DNA from: Pseudodesulfovibrio sp. JC047
GTDB taxonomy: Bacteria; Desulfobacterota; Desulfovibrionia; Desulfovibrionales; Desulfovibrionaceae
Length of the DNA stretch: 64,000 nt
Reading direction: 5' to 3'
NCBI RefSeq assembly: GCF_010468615.1
Contig: NZ_WUEH01000001.1
Coordinates: 1-64,000 of the forward strand
Translations under genes and position numbers: made by a program
The notes under the pieces: generated by a model
The model's input: the letters and a program-made list of their open reading frames with translations, nothing else
Told to the model about the DNA's origin: nothing
Databases searched by the model: none
Shown here: in pieces, positions 33,281 through 42,908 of the stretch
Layout: every line of letters begins with the position of its first letter
How positions within the stretch are numbered: the first letter of the stretch is position 1

Positions 33281-33691
33281 GTGACTGCGTCATCTGCCAC
33301 TGTTCGAAATATGCTGCGCACCTATGGGAAGCAGCTTACGAACGCGAAGCGTCTCGCTCGCTTCAGGCAGACAATGGACGACGGAGAACCCCAAAAGGAC
33401 CTCTCCAGACAGGCGAAACGCCGAGAACTCGTCGAACGCATCGCCCATGAGATCATTGAAAACCTGATCGTCAATTCCGACCCGCCCCCGGTGGTCAAGG
33501 CTATCCTTGCCCAGCTTGAGCAGGAGTTAGGACATCGGTATTTTTTCGAGTATTCGCTTGAAGGTGGCGACGTTCAGATATTTGAAGAGACGTATAGGGG
33601 ATCGCAGGGGCTGGACGAGATGGAAAGAGACGAAGTCATGCGCCGATTGTGGGAAATAACACTGTCAAAGGTGGACGACACCATGCTTTGA
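33281..33691 (+). CDS. DVU0524-family FlgM-associated protein
   Basis: A 136-residue protein typical of Desulfovibrio, always encoded beside flgM. It begins with a basic helical part (RNMLRTYGKQLTNAKRLARF) and continues with RELVERIAHEIIENLIV and an acidic end. GTG 33281 is chosen because AAAGGAG sits seven bases upstream; the open frame reaches further up to 33239 across the promoter. It ends 27 bases before flgM, so it shares the sigma-28-like promoter. The biochemical role is unknown; a helper or chaperone of FlgM is plausible. Confidence 0.82.
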   Translation: MTASSATVRNMLRTYGKQLTNAKRLARFRQTMDDGEPQKDLSRQAKRRELVERIAHEIIENLIVNSDPPPVVKAILAQLEQELGHRYFFEYSLEGGDVQIFEETYRGSQGLDEMERDEVMRRLWEITLSKVDDTML

Positions 33692-33718
33692 TGACCCCGT
33701 TCACACGGGAGGGACACC

Positions 33719-34027
33719 ATGGTTATCAGGAACATCGCGGGAGATCAGAACCCGTATGCGAACAAAAAAATTGAACGGCCACACGCCAAAGATCTGCAAC
33801 GGACATCGGATTCCGCAAGGAATGCAGGAGACGCCGCCGACCAGGTTGTGCTGTCCTCTGAAGGCCGTCTCCGTGGAGCTGCGCTACAAACAGCAAACGA
33901 AACCCCGAATGTCCGCCGCGAAAAGGTGGACGCACTCAAAAAACAGGTTCAGGACGGTTCATATCGACCGGACATAAAAAAGGCCGCCGCGAACCTTATT
34001 CGCGAAGACCTTGATCTTTTTGTCTAA
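33719..34027 (+). CDS. flgM: Anti-sigma-28 factor FlgM
   Basis: A 102-residue protein. The C-terminal half has the FlgM pattern: VRREKVDALKKQVQDGSY, then IKKAAANLIREDLDLF. The N-terminal half is Asn/Asp/Gly-rich and disordered, as expected for a secreted anti-sigma factor. It binds FliA until the hook is finished and is then exported through the flagellum. It is convergent with the fliW-csrA end of the flagellar operon. Confidence 0.92.
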   Translation: MVIRNIAGDQNPYANKKIERPHAKDLQRTSDSARNAGDAADQVVLSSEGRLRGAALQTANETPNVRREKVDALKKQVQDGSYRPDIKKAAANLIREDLDLFV

Positions 34028-34050
34028 CCTGTCGGGAATTCGGCCCGGTA

Positions 34051-34497
34051 TCAGCCTTTGATCGGGTTGAAATGGGTGGGATACCCTGTTTCAGTCTGCG
34101 GAATCTGAAGCCCTATCCGGTTCTCGGTATTGATGACGATCGGTCCCTGAAGATTCAGGGTGGTGTCTTCAGGTTTAGCCTGTGGGATACTGACTGTCAC
34201 CAACACGGCCAACTGATGAACATTCTCGACCTTGAGAACTTTTCGGTCCCCATTTTCGATCTTCACATCATATTCATCCAGAAAAGCATATGGATCGGCC
34301 ACGAGCAGCCCAAGCCCGGGATCAGTGACGCATTGCAGCAGGAGAAAAGGCGAATCATCGCTTTTGACGCTTAACAATGCGAATTCGCGCTTACTTTCAA
34401 GCCCGACGAGTCCCCGAGGAAAATAAATAATACCGTTCGGGCCGACTTCGCGCTCGCCCAGTCGCGTCATTATTTTTTGTGTTCTTTTTTTTGCCAT
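34051..34497 (-). CDS. fliW: Flagellar assembly factor FliW
   Basis: A 148-residue Fli[58 protein letters not shown] and the conserved IGLQIPQ end. FliW binds CsrA and flagellin in a partner-switch, freeing flagellin translation when filament protein is exported. The start overlaps the end of csrA by 28 bases, so the two are translated together. The N-terminal ten residues are basic and unlike the family average. Confidence 0.94.
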   Translation of the reverse strand: MAKKRTQKIMTRLGEREVGPNGIIYFPRGLVGLESKREFALLSVKSDDSPFLLLQCVTDPGLGLLVADPYAFLDEYDVKIENGDRKVLKVENVHQLAVLVTVSIPQAKPEDTTLNLQGPIVINTENRIGLQIPQTETGYPTHFNPIKG

Positions 34498-34712
34498 AGC
34501 GCAGCCGCCGCGAGCAGGTCCTGCTGGGAAATTTCCAGCGCCTGCCTGTTCTGTTCCTTGATCTTCAGATACACCTCTTCCCGATAGACAGTCATGTCTT
34601 CGGGGACATCCAGGCCGATCTTTATCTGCTTCCCCTGAACACTCAGGATCTTGAGCTTGATAGTATCGCCCAAATACAGGCTTTCTCCCGGTCTCCGGGT
34701 CAGTATCAACAT
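34470..34712 (-). CDS. csrA: RNA-binding translational regulator CsrA
   Basis: An 80-residue CsrA beginning [16 protein letters not shown], with [19 protein letters not shown], which holds the RNA-binding strand and Arg. It has a longer C-terminal tail (to residue 80) than the 61-residue E. coli protein, typical of the FliW-controlled type. ATG 34712 is the conserved start; the upstream codons are not CsrA-like. It lies about 90 bases after flgL and overlaps fliW. It represses flagellin mRNA until antagonised by FliW. Confidence 0.95.
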   Translation of the reverse strand: MLILTRRPGESLYLGDTIKLKILSVQGKQIKIGLDVPEDMTVYREEVYLKIKEQNRQALEISQQDLLAAAALWQKKEHKK

Positions 34713-34803
34713 GTAATTCCTAATTCTTTCGTTCGGCTTATCCACTTTAAGCAGACGCTCAGTGCCAAGTACATCACGCTCTCGTTCGAGTAAAGCATTT
34801 CAA

Positions 34804-36459
34804 CTAGATAAACTTGCCCAGATTCAACTGCATAATCATGGATGTCGAACGCAAAACAGCTTCATACACAATCTGTTGCTGCTTCAATTGCGTCATCAAT
34901 TCAGACAAATCGACGTCCTCAATGGAACTTATCAACGAATCTTCATTGAGCTTGATCCCATCCAGAATCGTTCCGCTGACTGTCAATCGATTTTCCCGTC
35001 CACCAATCTCGGCTGCGGCATTCATGAGATGTTCCTGCGAATTCTTCAGATTCGCCAACGCCTGCTGACACCCGGTCTGGTTATTAGTTTCCGCAAAGGC
35101 CACAAGATTTCCCATGACTTCAAAAAGATTTTTGGACGCTTCATCATTGCCCTGGACAGTCAAACCCATCTTTGACCCGCCAGTCCCATGAAAGACTCGG
35201 CCTCCACTCATGCTCGACAGTGGAACGATTCCCCCATTGGAGGCAACGGCATTGCTTGGGTCGATATACAAACCGCCAAAAATATCCTTGCCCACCGAGT
35301 TGACCTGCACCTGTTCGCTGAAGGACACATCCAGATTGATCGCAGCACTCCGAGGACGGATCACATACTGTTGTCCTGGTTTCAGCTCATTGGCCCCCGC
35401 ATTGGTCAAGGTCAAGATACCGCCATTGGCCACACTGAGCACGGTTTCATCAGCACTCGAATCTGCCGGGACGACATTCCCCGTCACCCAATTGATACCG
35501 CCGTCCATGCTGTAGGAATAATGAATTTCCTCGTCCATGGTCGCAGCGGTCGGATTGTCGATACGAACCGTGACATTGGAGTCAAGAAACGACCCGGATG
35601 CAGTCGCGCCGATCTGGTTCGACCCCGGTCCCATGGAATCCACCTGAGGCGGTGCGTCTTCATCATCACCGATATATTGGACGGCGGGTCGAATCCACAT
35701 CCAGGTTCCATCCGAGGTGGCCGGATTATCCGGATCATTCATCTTGACCACCGGATCATTGGCAAATGTCACATTGGTACCGCTCTGTGGCATATTCAAA
35801 ACGCCAGCGGTCACCGTGGCGTCATCCAGCCAGGTGTCTCCACCGTCAATGGAATATCGAACGCCAAGATTGGGGTCCGACAAATTCATGGTGTCACCAA
35901 CTGCCGTGGCCTTGGTGGTGTCAAAATACTGAACAAGCACCGTGGTATCGGATGACCCGTTGATCGTGAACTCGGCATCTTTACCGAAATCCTCGTCATT
36001 GGTCGTCAACCACATGGTTTCCTTGAACGCCGGTGCATCCACTTTGTGTCCGGAAAAAATCGACTTGCCTTCAAATTCCGTATTGGCCAAACCGATCAAC
36101 TGTTCAAACAGGGAGCGCATTTCATAACTGACCTGCTCACGGTTATTGGCGTCAACCGTTCCTGTGGCGACCTGTTCAGCCAATTCCTTGGCACGGGTCA
36201 AAATCGTGGACACCTGCAACAAGGATTCGTCGGCATTGGTCAGCCACCCCTTTGCCGTGGAAATATTCTCTTTGTATTGCTCCAGAGAACGCAACGTATC
36301 GCGATGGTCCAGAATACGAGTCATCCCGGTCGGATCATCGCTGGGTTTGTTGACCCGCTTTTGGGTTTGAGCCTTGACGTTGAGGTCCATCAACTCGGTC
36401 AGTGACGAGTTCAAGTTGAAGACATACCTGTCAAAAAGCATTTGTTGCGTGACGCGCAT
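34804..36459 (-). CDS. flgL: Flagellar hook-filament junction protein FlgL
   Basis: A 551-residue FlgL. The N-terminal D0/D1 part (MRVTQQMLFDRYVFNLNSSL, then KRVNKPSDDPTGM) and the C-terminal DLSELMTQLKQQQIVYEAVLR helix are those of flagellin-like junction proteins. The central 300 residues, rich in Asp, Thr and Gly, form a large surface domain, which makes this protein almost twice the E. coli length. It follows flgK by 15 bases. The product is exported and sits between FlgK and the filament. Confidence 0.93.
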   Translation of the reverse strand: MRVTQQMLFDRYVFNLNSSLTELMDLNVKAQTQKRVNKPSDDPTGMTRILDHRDTLRSLEQYKENISTAKGWLTNADESLLQVSTILTRAKELAEQVATGTVDANNREQVSYEMRSLFEQLIGLANTEFEGKSIFSGHKVDAPAFKETMWLTTNDEDFGKDAEFTINGSSDTTVLVQYFDTTKATAVGDTMNLSDPNLGVRYSIDGGDTWLDDATVTAGVLNMPQSGTNVTFANDPVVKMNDPDNPATSDGTWMWIRPAVQYIGDDEDAPPQVDSMGPGSNQIGATASGSFLDSNVTVRIDNPTAATMDEEIHYSYSMDGGINWVTGNVVPADSSADETVLSVANGGILTLTNAGANELKPGQQYVIRPRSAAINLDVSFSEQVQVNSVGKDIFGGLYIDPSNAVASNGGIVPLSSMSGGRVFHGTGGSKMGLTVQGNDEASKNLFEVMGNLVAFAETNNQTGCQQALANLKNSQEHLMNAAAEIGGRENRLTVSGTILDGIKLNEDSLISSIEDVDLSELMTQLKQQQIVYEAVLRSTSMIMQLNLGKFI

Positions 36460-36474
36460 CCCTATCCCCTCTCG

Positions 36475-38613
36475 TTACGGCTTGAGTGACAAAATTGTTT
36501 GCAACATCTGATCTGCCGTGGAAATGAGCTTGGCCGCCGCAGTGTAGGAGGACTGGTACTTGATAAGGTCACTCATCTCCTCATCCAGATTCACACCCGA
36601 AACCTGCTGTTGCCGCTCATTCAAATCGTTGGACAATGTGGCATAAAAACTCTTGTTGAATTCCGCTCGACTGGTATCGGACCCGACATTGCCGACGATA
36701 CCGTTATAATAGTCGAGTATGGTCTGAGAAGTAGACCCTTCGTGTGCGGTATTCGTGGCCACCTTCTCATCACGCAGCTTGTACATGGCCAACGCAGTCA
36801 GATTGTCGCCGGGGTTGATCTCTCCAGAACCATTGACATGTCCGGTCGCCAGATAATCGATGTCACTCGAAATTTTTTCATTGATCATCATGTCTTTCGG
36901 CGTCTCACCCTTGAAAAAGGTGTTGATTCCAAGCCCCGCATATAACCCCGCGGTATCGGTGCCAAAAGCGAACGTATATCCGTCTGCTGCCTCAAGATGA
37001 ATCTGTTTATTCACGATGGAAGCCTTGATCTTTCCACCATACGACCTGTCAAATGCGGCAACCACATCTTCCATCGAATGCTTGCTGGGATCAAATGTTC
37101 CACCATTGCCATCAAAATCCAGCGCGGCAGAAGAAGCCAACAATCCTGTTGATTCATTGTACACATAGACAAAGGAACTTCCGGACTGGATCTTGTCGCC
37201 AAAGGCCAACCCGGTTGAATCGCCACCCAAAGGCTTGTCAGTGTAGTCCACCCGATACGTCCCATCGAGTGCCGAATACGCCTGAAGTCCGGCACCCTGA
37301 CTATGCCTGCGATTGGTTTCCCAAATCACGGTCCGAGACAATTCATCCAGCTTGGATCGATATTTCCCGACATACGTATCACGGAAAGTCAACAGTGCGG
37401 CGATGGACCCACCAGTCAACCGGCGATCATTCTCTTCACCATTGAAATGTTGTTGCGGCGTAATCTCTTCGGCATGGGACGTATTCTGTACCCAATACAA
37501 ACCCTGGTGCGGACTGATGACGTACCGATCGCCTTCTTTTAATGTTCCGCTCGGCATTCCCTTGGAGTCCGTGTCGGAACCAAACCAAATCTGAAGGCCT
37601 TCCACATTCACACGATCATCATACTCGCTCGCGGCAAAATGTCGTTCACTGCCATCATCATTGGACAACCACGTCACGCCACCATCCAGAGAAACCCTGA
37701 ATTGCGCGGCATTACCACCGCTCCCAACCTGTCCGGCATCCCCGGACCCTGCGCTGGAAGCCACAAATTCAATCGTGTATTCATAGTCGTCATTGCCGTT
37801 GAAATACACATTTCCCGCAAAGGTCGAATCAGCCCGCAAGTCTTCGGTCTTGATCGAAGCATTGAACTCCAGGGAATAATGATTGTCTCCGTCCACCAGC
37901 GTCTGCCCGGACTGTGTCAGGATAACGAAATCCCCTCCGCCGTGATCGATGGTCTTGACGTCCACCAATTTGGCCAAAGCACGGACCTTTCTAGCCCGTT
38001 CGTCATACAACGCGTTGGCATTATTCTGACCAGGGATATCATGGACCTGAATTTCCTCGTTGAGGGACGCAATATCCTGCATCAGATGATTGGCTTCATC
38101 CACCTGAGATGCAACGTCATTGTTGATTCGCTCCTGCATCATGGAAAGATCGGTATCCACTTGGCGCAAGGTGGAAATGAGCGTCGCGGATTCATTGAGC
38201 ACGGACTGACGCGCACCGTAATTATCGGGACGCTGCGAGACCTCGTTCCAAGAATTAAAATATTTTGACAGGGAATCGCTGACCCCGGTTCCGCTGGATT
38301 CGTTGAGCAGATTTTCAACAGACTTGAGCTGATCCCATAAATTGCCCCACTTGTCGGTCAACGACGACTGTTGCAGGTACATGGCCTCAACCATTTCATC
38401 AAAATGCCGGACAACTTCCTTGGCGACAACCCCGGTCCCAAGCTGACCGGGCGAATAGTCGATATACGAGCCTTCCTGCAAGACAACAGACCGCCGCGAA
38501 TACCCCTCGGTATTGACGTTGGCGATATTCGACCCCGTAACCTGGAGCTGTGCCTGCGACGCAAACAACGCCCATTGGCCCATGTCGAGAATGGAGTTGG
38601 CGCCAAAAGACAT
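36475..38613 (-). CDS. flgK: Flagellar hook-associated protein FlgK
   Basis: A 712-residue FlgK: N-terminal ILDMGQWALFASQAQLQVTG, then SNIANVNTEGYSRR, and C-terminal VNLDEEMSDLIKYQSSYTAA followed by ISTADQMLQTILSL. The middle holds a large variable region with Asp/Gly-rich repeats (about 270-400). Its ATG directly follows the flgN stop (TAAATG). It forms the first junction layer on the hook after export with the FlgN chaperone encoded just upstream. Confidence 0.95.
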   Translation of the reverse strand: MSFGANSILDMGQWALFASQAQLQVTGSNIANVNTEGYSRRSVVLQEGSYIDYSPGQLGTGVVAKEVVRHFDEMVEAMYLQQSSLTDKWGNLWDQLKSVENLLNESSGTGVSDSLSKYFNSWNEVSQRPDNYGARQSVLNESATLISTLRQVDTDLSMMQERINNDVASQVDEANHLMQDIASLNEEIQVHDIPGQNNANALYDERARKVRALAKLVDVKTIDHGGGDFVILTQSGQTLVDGDNHYSLEFNASIKTEDLRADSTFAGNVYFNGNDDYEYTIEFVASSAGSGDAGQVGSGGNAAQFRVSLDGGVTWLSNDDGSERHFAASEYDDRVNVEGLQIWFGSDTDSKGMPSGTLKEGDRYVISPHQGLYWVQNTSHAEEITPQQHFNGEENDRRLTGGSIAALLTFRDTYVGKYRSKLDELSRTVIWETNRRHSQGAGLQAYSALDGTYRVDYTDKPLGGDSTGLAFGDKIQSGSSFVYVYNESTGLLASSAALDFDGNGGTFDPSKHSMEDVVAAFDRSYGGKIKASIVNKQIHLEAADGYTFAFGTDTAGLYAGLGINTFFKGETPKDMMINEKISSDIDYLATGHVNGSGEINPGDNLTALAMYKLRDEKVATNTAHEGSTSQTILDYYNGIVGNVGSDTSRAEFNKSFYATLSNDLNERQQQVSGVNLDEEMSDLIKYQSSYTAAAKLISTADQMLQTILSLKP

Positions 38614-39096
38614 TTACATCCTCCCGGACAAGAGCCGAGCGTCACTGGGAGCCTGAGCAAATCGACCAAAACGGGAATACGCAGTGGTGTTCTTGGGCTT
38701 GATCTGATCATGCATGAAGTCGAGCAACCCTTTACTCTGATCGAACAAGGCCAGGGCCATCTCATTATTCTTGGCCGCCTGCTTCGCGCACTTCTGTTCC
38801 GTCTCATCCAGCCGTTTGACCAGCCCGCGGCAATTTTCTGCCATGGACTCATCCATCAAGGGATACAGATCTGCCACCTTCTGAGCAGAAGGAGCACTGT
38901 CCCCGACCAATCCTCGCAAGGAATAGCGTTCGACCACGATCTGACGCATCAATTCCTGAATGGACAGTTCAATTTGGGAAACCGACTGCGGCTTGAGTTG
39001 ACCGAGGCGGGAAAATTCTTCCTCCAACAAAAGGAGCAAAAGCATGGTTGCCTTATTCTGCCGGACCAAATTTTCCTCTACAAGACGGAGCTTCAT
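38614..39096 (-). CDS. flgN: FlgN-family export chaperone
   Basis: A 160-residue helical protein with EEEFSRLGQLKPQSVSQIEL and LVKRLDETEQKCAKQAAKNN, the FlgN pattern of long antiparallel helices. It should bind FlgK and FlgL before export. The ATG at 39096 is preferred because AAGGGG is placed six bases upstream; the open frame starts earlier at 39150. It abuts flgK and follows the flgJ-like gene by 73 bases on the same strand. Confidence 0.75.
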   Translation of the reverse strand: MKLRLVEENLVRQNKATMLLLLLLEEEFSRLGQLKPQSVSQIELSIQELMRQIVVERYSLRGLVGDSAPSAQKVADLYPLMDESMAENCRGLVKRLDETEQKCAKQAAKNNEMALALFDQSKGLLDFMHDQIKPKNTTAYSRFGRFAQAPSDARLLSGRM

Positions 39097-39169
39097 ACCC
39101 ATCCCCTTACATAACCAGTTTAAATCAAAAGAAATCTTACTATTTTTCAATGGAACGATTCAGTTCCCG

Positions 39170-39943
39170 TCATCCTATTTCTGCAAGTTTCCGGCCAATC
39201 AATTCATCCTGCTCACCCTGACGCTGCATGTCATAGCCGCTTCCGACACTGCCAAAGGCCGACCGCCGAGTCTCGGCACCGGAAACGCCATCCCGCTCCC
39301 GCTCCGCTTCGAGCCGCCGGACCAGATCGTCAAGTCGGGCCTGCACTTCCATGTCACTCAAAATGGGGGTGGACGATGCATTCAACACGCCCGCCGCATT
39401 TGTCCCACCGGGCATCTTCGGATCAGTCTGACCGGCTTCAGCAGGACGAGCTTCTTCAGTCCCACCCCAATCTTCCAAGGTCATCCCACCAGACGTCTTC
39501 GGCAACGCAATACCGCCACTGGTCTGATTCACGGCAATGGGCTGCGGAACCAACGGTTTGATATCCACCCCGCCGGACAATGTCGTTTTGCTCGTTTCCT
39601 TGAGCTTTTCACTGAGCTGCGAGAAGATCATGTCCGCCAGACCGATACCTCCACCTTGGGCCATTTTCTCGGAAAACTCCTTGTCAAACATCCCCATGTA
39701 ACTGTCTTCCTGCTTGGAATGAAGATATCCTTCCTTGGGAACAGACTGTTTCATCTGCTGCCAAAGCTTTCCGATAAATACGGCTTCAAAATTCTGACAT
39801 GCCTTTTTGAGCTGCTGCTCCTTGGTGTCCACTCCATCCGACAACCGCTCCTTCAGGCCGTTCATTTCCTGCTTGAAACGGATGAGGTCCTTGGTCTCCG
39901 TCTGTTGGACGGCCAAACGCGGATCAATGGTGTTGCCAATCAT
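39170..39943 (-). CDS. flgJ: Rod-binding protein, FlgJ N-terminal type
   Basis: A 257-residue protein. Residues 40-110 (LKKACQNFEAVFIGKLWQQM, then MGMFDKEFSEKMAQGGGIGLAD) form the rod-binding FlgJ domain. The muramidase domain found in enterobacterial FlgJ is absent; the C-terminal half is Thr/Gly/Pro-rich and disordered. It therefore acts as a rod cap but cannot cut peptidoglycan, so a separate lytic enzyme is needed. It starts one base after the flgI stop. Confidence 0.85.
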   Translation of the reverse strand: MIGNTIDPRLAVQQTETKDLIRFKQEMNGLKERLSDGVDTKEQQLKKACQNFEAVFIGKLWQQMKQSVPKEGYLHSKQEDSYMGMFDKEFSEKMAQGGGIGLADMIFSQLSEKLKETSKTTLSGGVDIKPLVPQPIAVNQTSGGIALPKTSGGMTLEDWGGTEEARPAEAGQTDPKMPGGTNAAGVLNASSTPILSDMEVQARLDDLVRRLEAERERDGVSGAETRRSAFGSVGSGYDMQRQGEQDELIGRKLAEIG

Positions 39944-39944
39944 G

Positions 39945-41102
39945 CTAAATCACCTCGACTTCTGCGTGCAATGAACCCGCCACCTTGAGGGCGCGTATAA
40001 TGGATATGAGATCGCGGGGAGCCGCGCCGATGGAGTTGAGCCCATCCACCAGTTCCTGCAATGTCGCTCCTTCCATAAGCATCAACTGATTGTTCTGCTC
40101 CTGAACCTGAATATCGGTGACAGGAGACACCACGGTTTCGCCATCGGAAAATGGACCGGGCTGACTGACTTCCTGGGTTTCCGACACCACGATCTGCAAG
40201 TTGCCGTGAGCCACAGCCACTTTGCTCAAACGCACATCCTGACCGAGAACCACGGTACCGGTCTTTTCATCAACGACCACCCGTGCTTTTCCATCAGGGG
40301 AAATATCCAGATTTTCGAGCGAGGCCATCAACGGAACCATATTTCCCCGGAATTTGTCGGGCAAAGCCAGCTCGACGGTGGAAATATCTGTGGCCGAAGC
40401 GTACCCGCCGCCCATGCTGGCGTTGATCTTGTTGACGACCTGCATTGTCGTTCCAAAATCACGGACCGTCAGATTCAAGGTCATGGACGTCTGATTGTTG
40501 AACCGGAAAGGCACACCCCGCTCAATCACGGCTCCGTTGGGAATCCGCCCCACGGTGGGAATGTTCTTCTGCGCGCCCGCAGCTTCTCCGGCGACCGAAA
40601 AACCACCAATGGTCAACGCTCCCTGCCCAACGGCATAGACCTGCCCATCAAGCCCCTTGAGAGGCGTGAGCAACAGGATTCCGCCTAAAAGACTCTTGGC
40701 GTCACCAAGTGAAGAGACCGTCACGTCCAACCCAGATCCGGGTTTGGCTGAAACCGGCATTTTTGCCGTGACCATCACAGCGGCCACGTTCTTGGGTTTC
40801 AGAGAATTAGGGTCGGCCTCAACGCCCATCTTTTCCAACATGTTCGCCATGGACCGCATGGTAAAGGTGGACGAAGTGCCATCGCCTGTCCCAGCCAAAC
40901 CAACAACCAGACCGTATCCGACCAGTTCGTTGTTTCGCACTCCACTGAAACTGGCGATATCCTTCAGACGAGCCGCTCGTGCTTCAATCGGTTTCAAAAC
41001 CGATGCAAAAAAGACACAGGCAATTCCCACAAAAACGACAAAAAACAGTGACCGTGCTACTATGCCACGCTGCATGGATGCCGTTTGCTGATTCAAATTC
41101 AT
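39945..41102 (-). CDS. flgI: Flagellar P-ring protein FlgI
   Basis: A 385-residue FlgI with an N-terminal signal peptide (hydrophobic [19 protein letters not shown]) and then [31 protein letters not shown] and the C-terminal [20 protein letters not shown]. It forms the ring in the peptidoglycan layer. ATG 41102 has GAGGAG eight bases upstream; the longer frame from GTG 41111 is less likely. The signal peptide begins unusually late (about residue 17). Confidence 0.95.
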   Translation of the reverse strand: MNLNQQTASMQRGIVARSLFFVVFVGIACVFFASVLKPIEARAARLKDIASFSGVRNNELVGYGLVVGLAGTGDGTSSTFTMRSMANMLEKMGVEADPNSLKPKNVAAVMVTAKMPVSAKPGSGLDVTVSSLGDAKSLLGGILLLTPLKGLDGQVYAVGQGALTIGGFSVAGEAAGAQKNIPTVGRIPNGAVIERGVPFRFNNQTSMTLNLTVRDFGTTMQVVNKINASMGGGYASATDISTVELALPDKFRGNMVPLMASLENLDISPDGKARVVVDEKTGTVVLGQDVRLSKVAVAHGNLQIVVSETQEVSQPGPFSDGETVVSPVTDIQVQEQNNQLMLMEGATLQELVDGLNSIGAAPRDLISIIRALKVAGSLHAEVEVI

Positions 41103-41149
41103 GACGTACACTCCTCAACCCCTTCCTCAAATCGTCTCATGTTCTTTCA

Positions 41150-41845
41150 TTAGAAAGGAAAAATATTATCCAAGATACGGGATAACCATCCAGGACGCTG
41201 CTTGTCGGCCAAAACACCCTGCCCGTATATTTCAATCTGTGCTTCAGCCAGACTTGCGGACGAAATGGAATTATCCGCCTGAATATCTCGCTGCCGAATC
41301 AGTCCACGGACCACGAGGAACTGGGTTTCGGCATTCACCCGAATGCGTCTGGCTCCTTCAACCTGCAACAGGTTACCCGGCAACCTGCGCACGATACGAG
41401 TGGCGACCATGGCTTCGAACTCCGACTCCTGCTTGGTCTCGCCATTTCCCTTGAATTCAGAAGACTGCGATGCCTTGATACTGGTCCCGGCCTTGGCTCC
41501 CAGCGTTCCCGCCAAGGGGATACCACCGATCAACCCGGTGGTCGGCATGGCTGTCACGCCGGTATCGATGGTATTTTCCTTGTCTGCCGTGGTTTCGGAC
41601 TTCAATTTGGTATTGGATGTCTCGGACACCCGCACTAAAACGATATCACCGACACGACTCGCACGGTTATCATCATATAAAAATTCGGATCGGTTGGTGT
41701 CGTACAGAGAACCCGGATTCAACGCGGGGTCCTGTTCTTCGTACATAGGCGGAGTCAAAACAGGCATGGGCTGCGGCTCATACCGAGGGGCACAACCGGC
41801 CATCAGCATGATCCCTGCCATTATCATCAATATATAGTGCCTCAT
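41150..41845 (-). CDS. flgH: Flagellar L-ring lipoprotein FlgH
   Basis: A 231-residue lipoprotein with lipobox LMAGC (C18). The mature part carries GSLYDTNRSEFLYDDNRASR, GDIVLVRVSETSN and the conserved end with IRQRDIQADNSISSASLAEA. It forms the outer-membrane ring around the rod. It lies between flgA and flgI in the same leftward operon, 14 bases after flgA. Confidence 0.95.
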   Translation of the reverse strand: MRHYILMIMAGIMLMAGCAPRYEPQPMPVLTPPMYEEQDPALNPGSLYDTNRSEFLYDDNRASRVGDIVLVRVSETSNTKLKSETTADKENTIDTGVTAMPTTGLIGGIPLAGTLGAKAGTSIKASQSSEFKGNGETKQESEFEAMVATRIVRRLPGNLLQVEGARRIRVNAETQFLVVRGLIRQRDIQADNSISSASLAEAQIEIYGQGVLADKQRPGWLSRILDNIFPF

Positions 41846-41859
41846 GACGCTCTCCTTGC

Positions 41860-42867
41860 CTATCTGACGAGTACAGTGTCGTCGCCAATGACGGTGGCCA
41901 ACACTTTCTTTTTACTTTGCAAATTCCTGACCAAAACTTGCTGCCCCATACCGGCTTCGCCCAAAGCTTCCGCCTTGATGGTCAACTGAACCCTCTTTCC
42001 CCGGAACATCAGATGAACGTGTTCACCTTTCTCGATGAGCGGAACCAGTTCCAGATGAGACAGGGTAAAAGGCTGTCCCCGCCCAAGTGTCCGGGCCATA
42101 CGCCACGGGCCACCAGTGCCATCCCAGACATCGCGTTTGTAGGCCAGGTTCACACGCTGAAACGACACCTTGTCGCGGGTCAGCCGCTCAAATCGGTTCA
42201 ACGGCTGTGCTGCCACAGGCACTGCTTTCCAGACATTGGCAAACACCACGCAACTCTTTCGCAAGAGGACTTTTCCATCCGGCGTCACACCGTATAATTT
42301 AAGGGTATTCCGACCGGGTTTCAGGTCGTCCCTCATGCTAATGGACAACGAGTCATAGTGATTGGGGAAAAAAATGTGCCGAGGCATTTGAAGATTCTTG
42401 AAATCGACCTCGCCTCCCAAATCCTTGGCCCGTGGTGTCAAAAAAGCGACAACGCGCTCCTTGAGTTCGTCTTGACAAATAACCTGTCCACCAGTCTGCA
42501 CAGTCAACTGACTTGGCAAAACCAGATTATCCACCAAATCCCCAATATAATGATGCAGAACCTTCTTCAATTTTGAACGCGCCACCGTAACCGGGCGCCC
42601 TTGATGCGTTGAGGCTTTCCACAATTTAATTTGCGCCAAGGTCTTCCATTGGCTCAGGGCCATGTCATTCACGGGATCAGCGATCTCGCCGAGCAGGACA
42701 TCCGGTCCCTTCACACACGCAGCACTCCGCACCAACGCTTGCCATGCCGAGCCGTCTTCGGCCCCGGTCACGCCAGGCGCACCCACAACCATCACAGCCA
42801 AAATCATGACAAGAAACGACCGGATCGCCACAAGACACCATGTGTTCATGCGTTGCTTACTCGGCAT
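41860..42867 (-). CDS. flgA: P-ring assembly chaperone FlgA
   Basis: A 335-residue periplasmic protein with a signal peptide (LVMILAVMVVGAPGVTGA) and the SAF-type C-terminal domain: LNRFERLTRDKVSFQRVNLA and the tail VLVRNLQSKKKVLATVIGDD. It helps FlgI polymerise. It is longer than E. coli FlgA because of an additional N-terminal domain. ATG 42867 has AGGAAGG nine bases upstream; the GTG three codons earlier is too close to it. Confidence 0.88.
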   Translation of the reverse strand: MPSKQRMNTWCLVAIRSFLVMILAVMVVGAPGVTGAEDGSAWQALVRSAACVKGPDVLLGEIADPVNDMALSQWKTLAQIKLWKASTHQGRPVTVARSKLKKVLHHYIGDLVDNLVLPSQLTVQTGGQVICQDELKERVVAFLTPRAKDLGGEVDFKNLQMPRHIFFPNHYDSLSISMRDDLKPGRNTLKLYGVTPDGKVLLRKSCVVFANVWKAVPVAAQPLNRFERLTRDKVSFQRVNLAYKRDVWDGTGGPWRMARTLGRGQPFTLSHLELVPLIEKGEHVHLMFRGKRVQLTIKAEALGEAGMGQQVLVRNLQSKKKVLATVIGDDTVLVR

Positions 42868-42908
42868 ACCTTTCACCCTTCCTCAGAACAAACATTGCAC
42901 ATCACTCA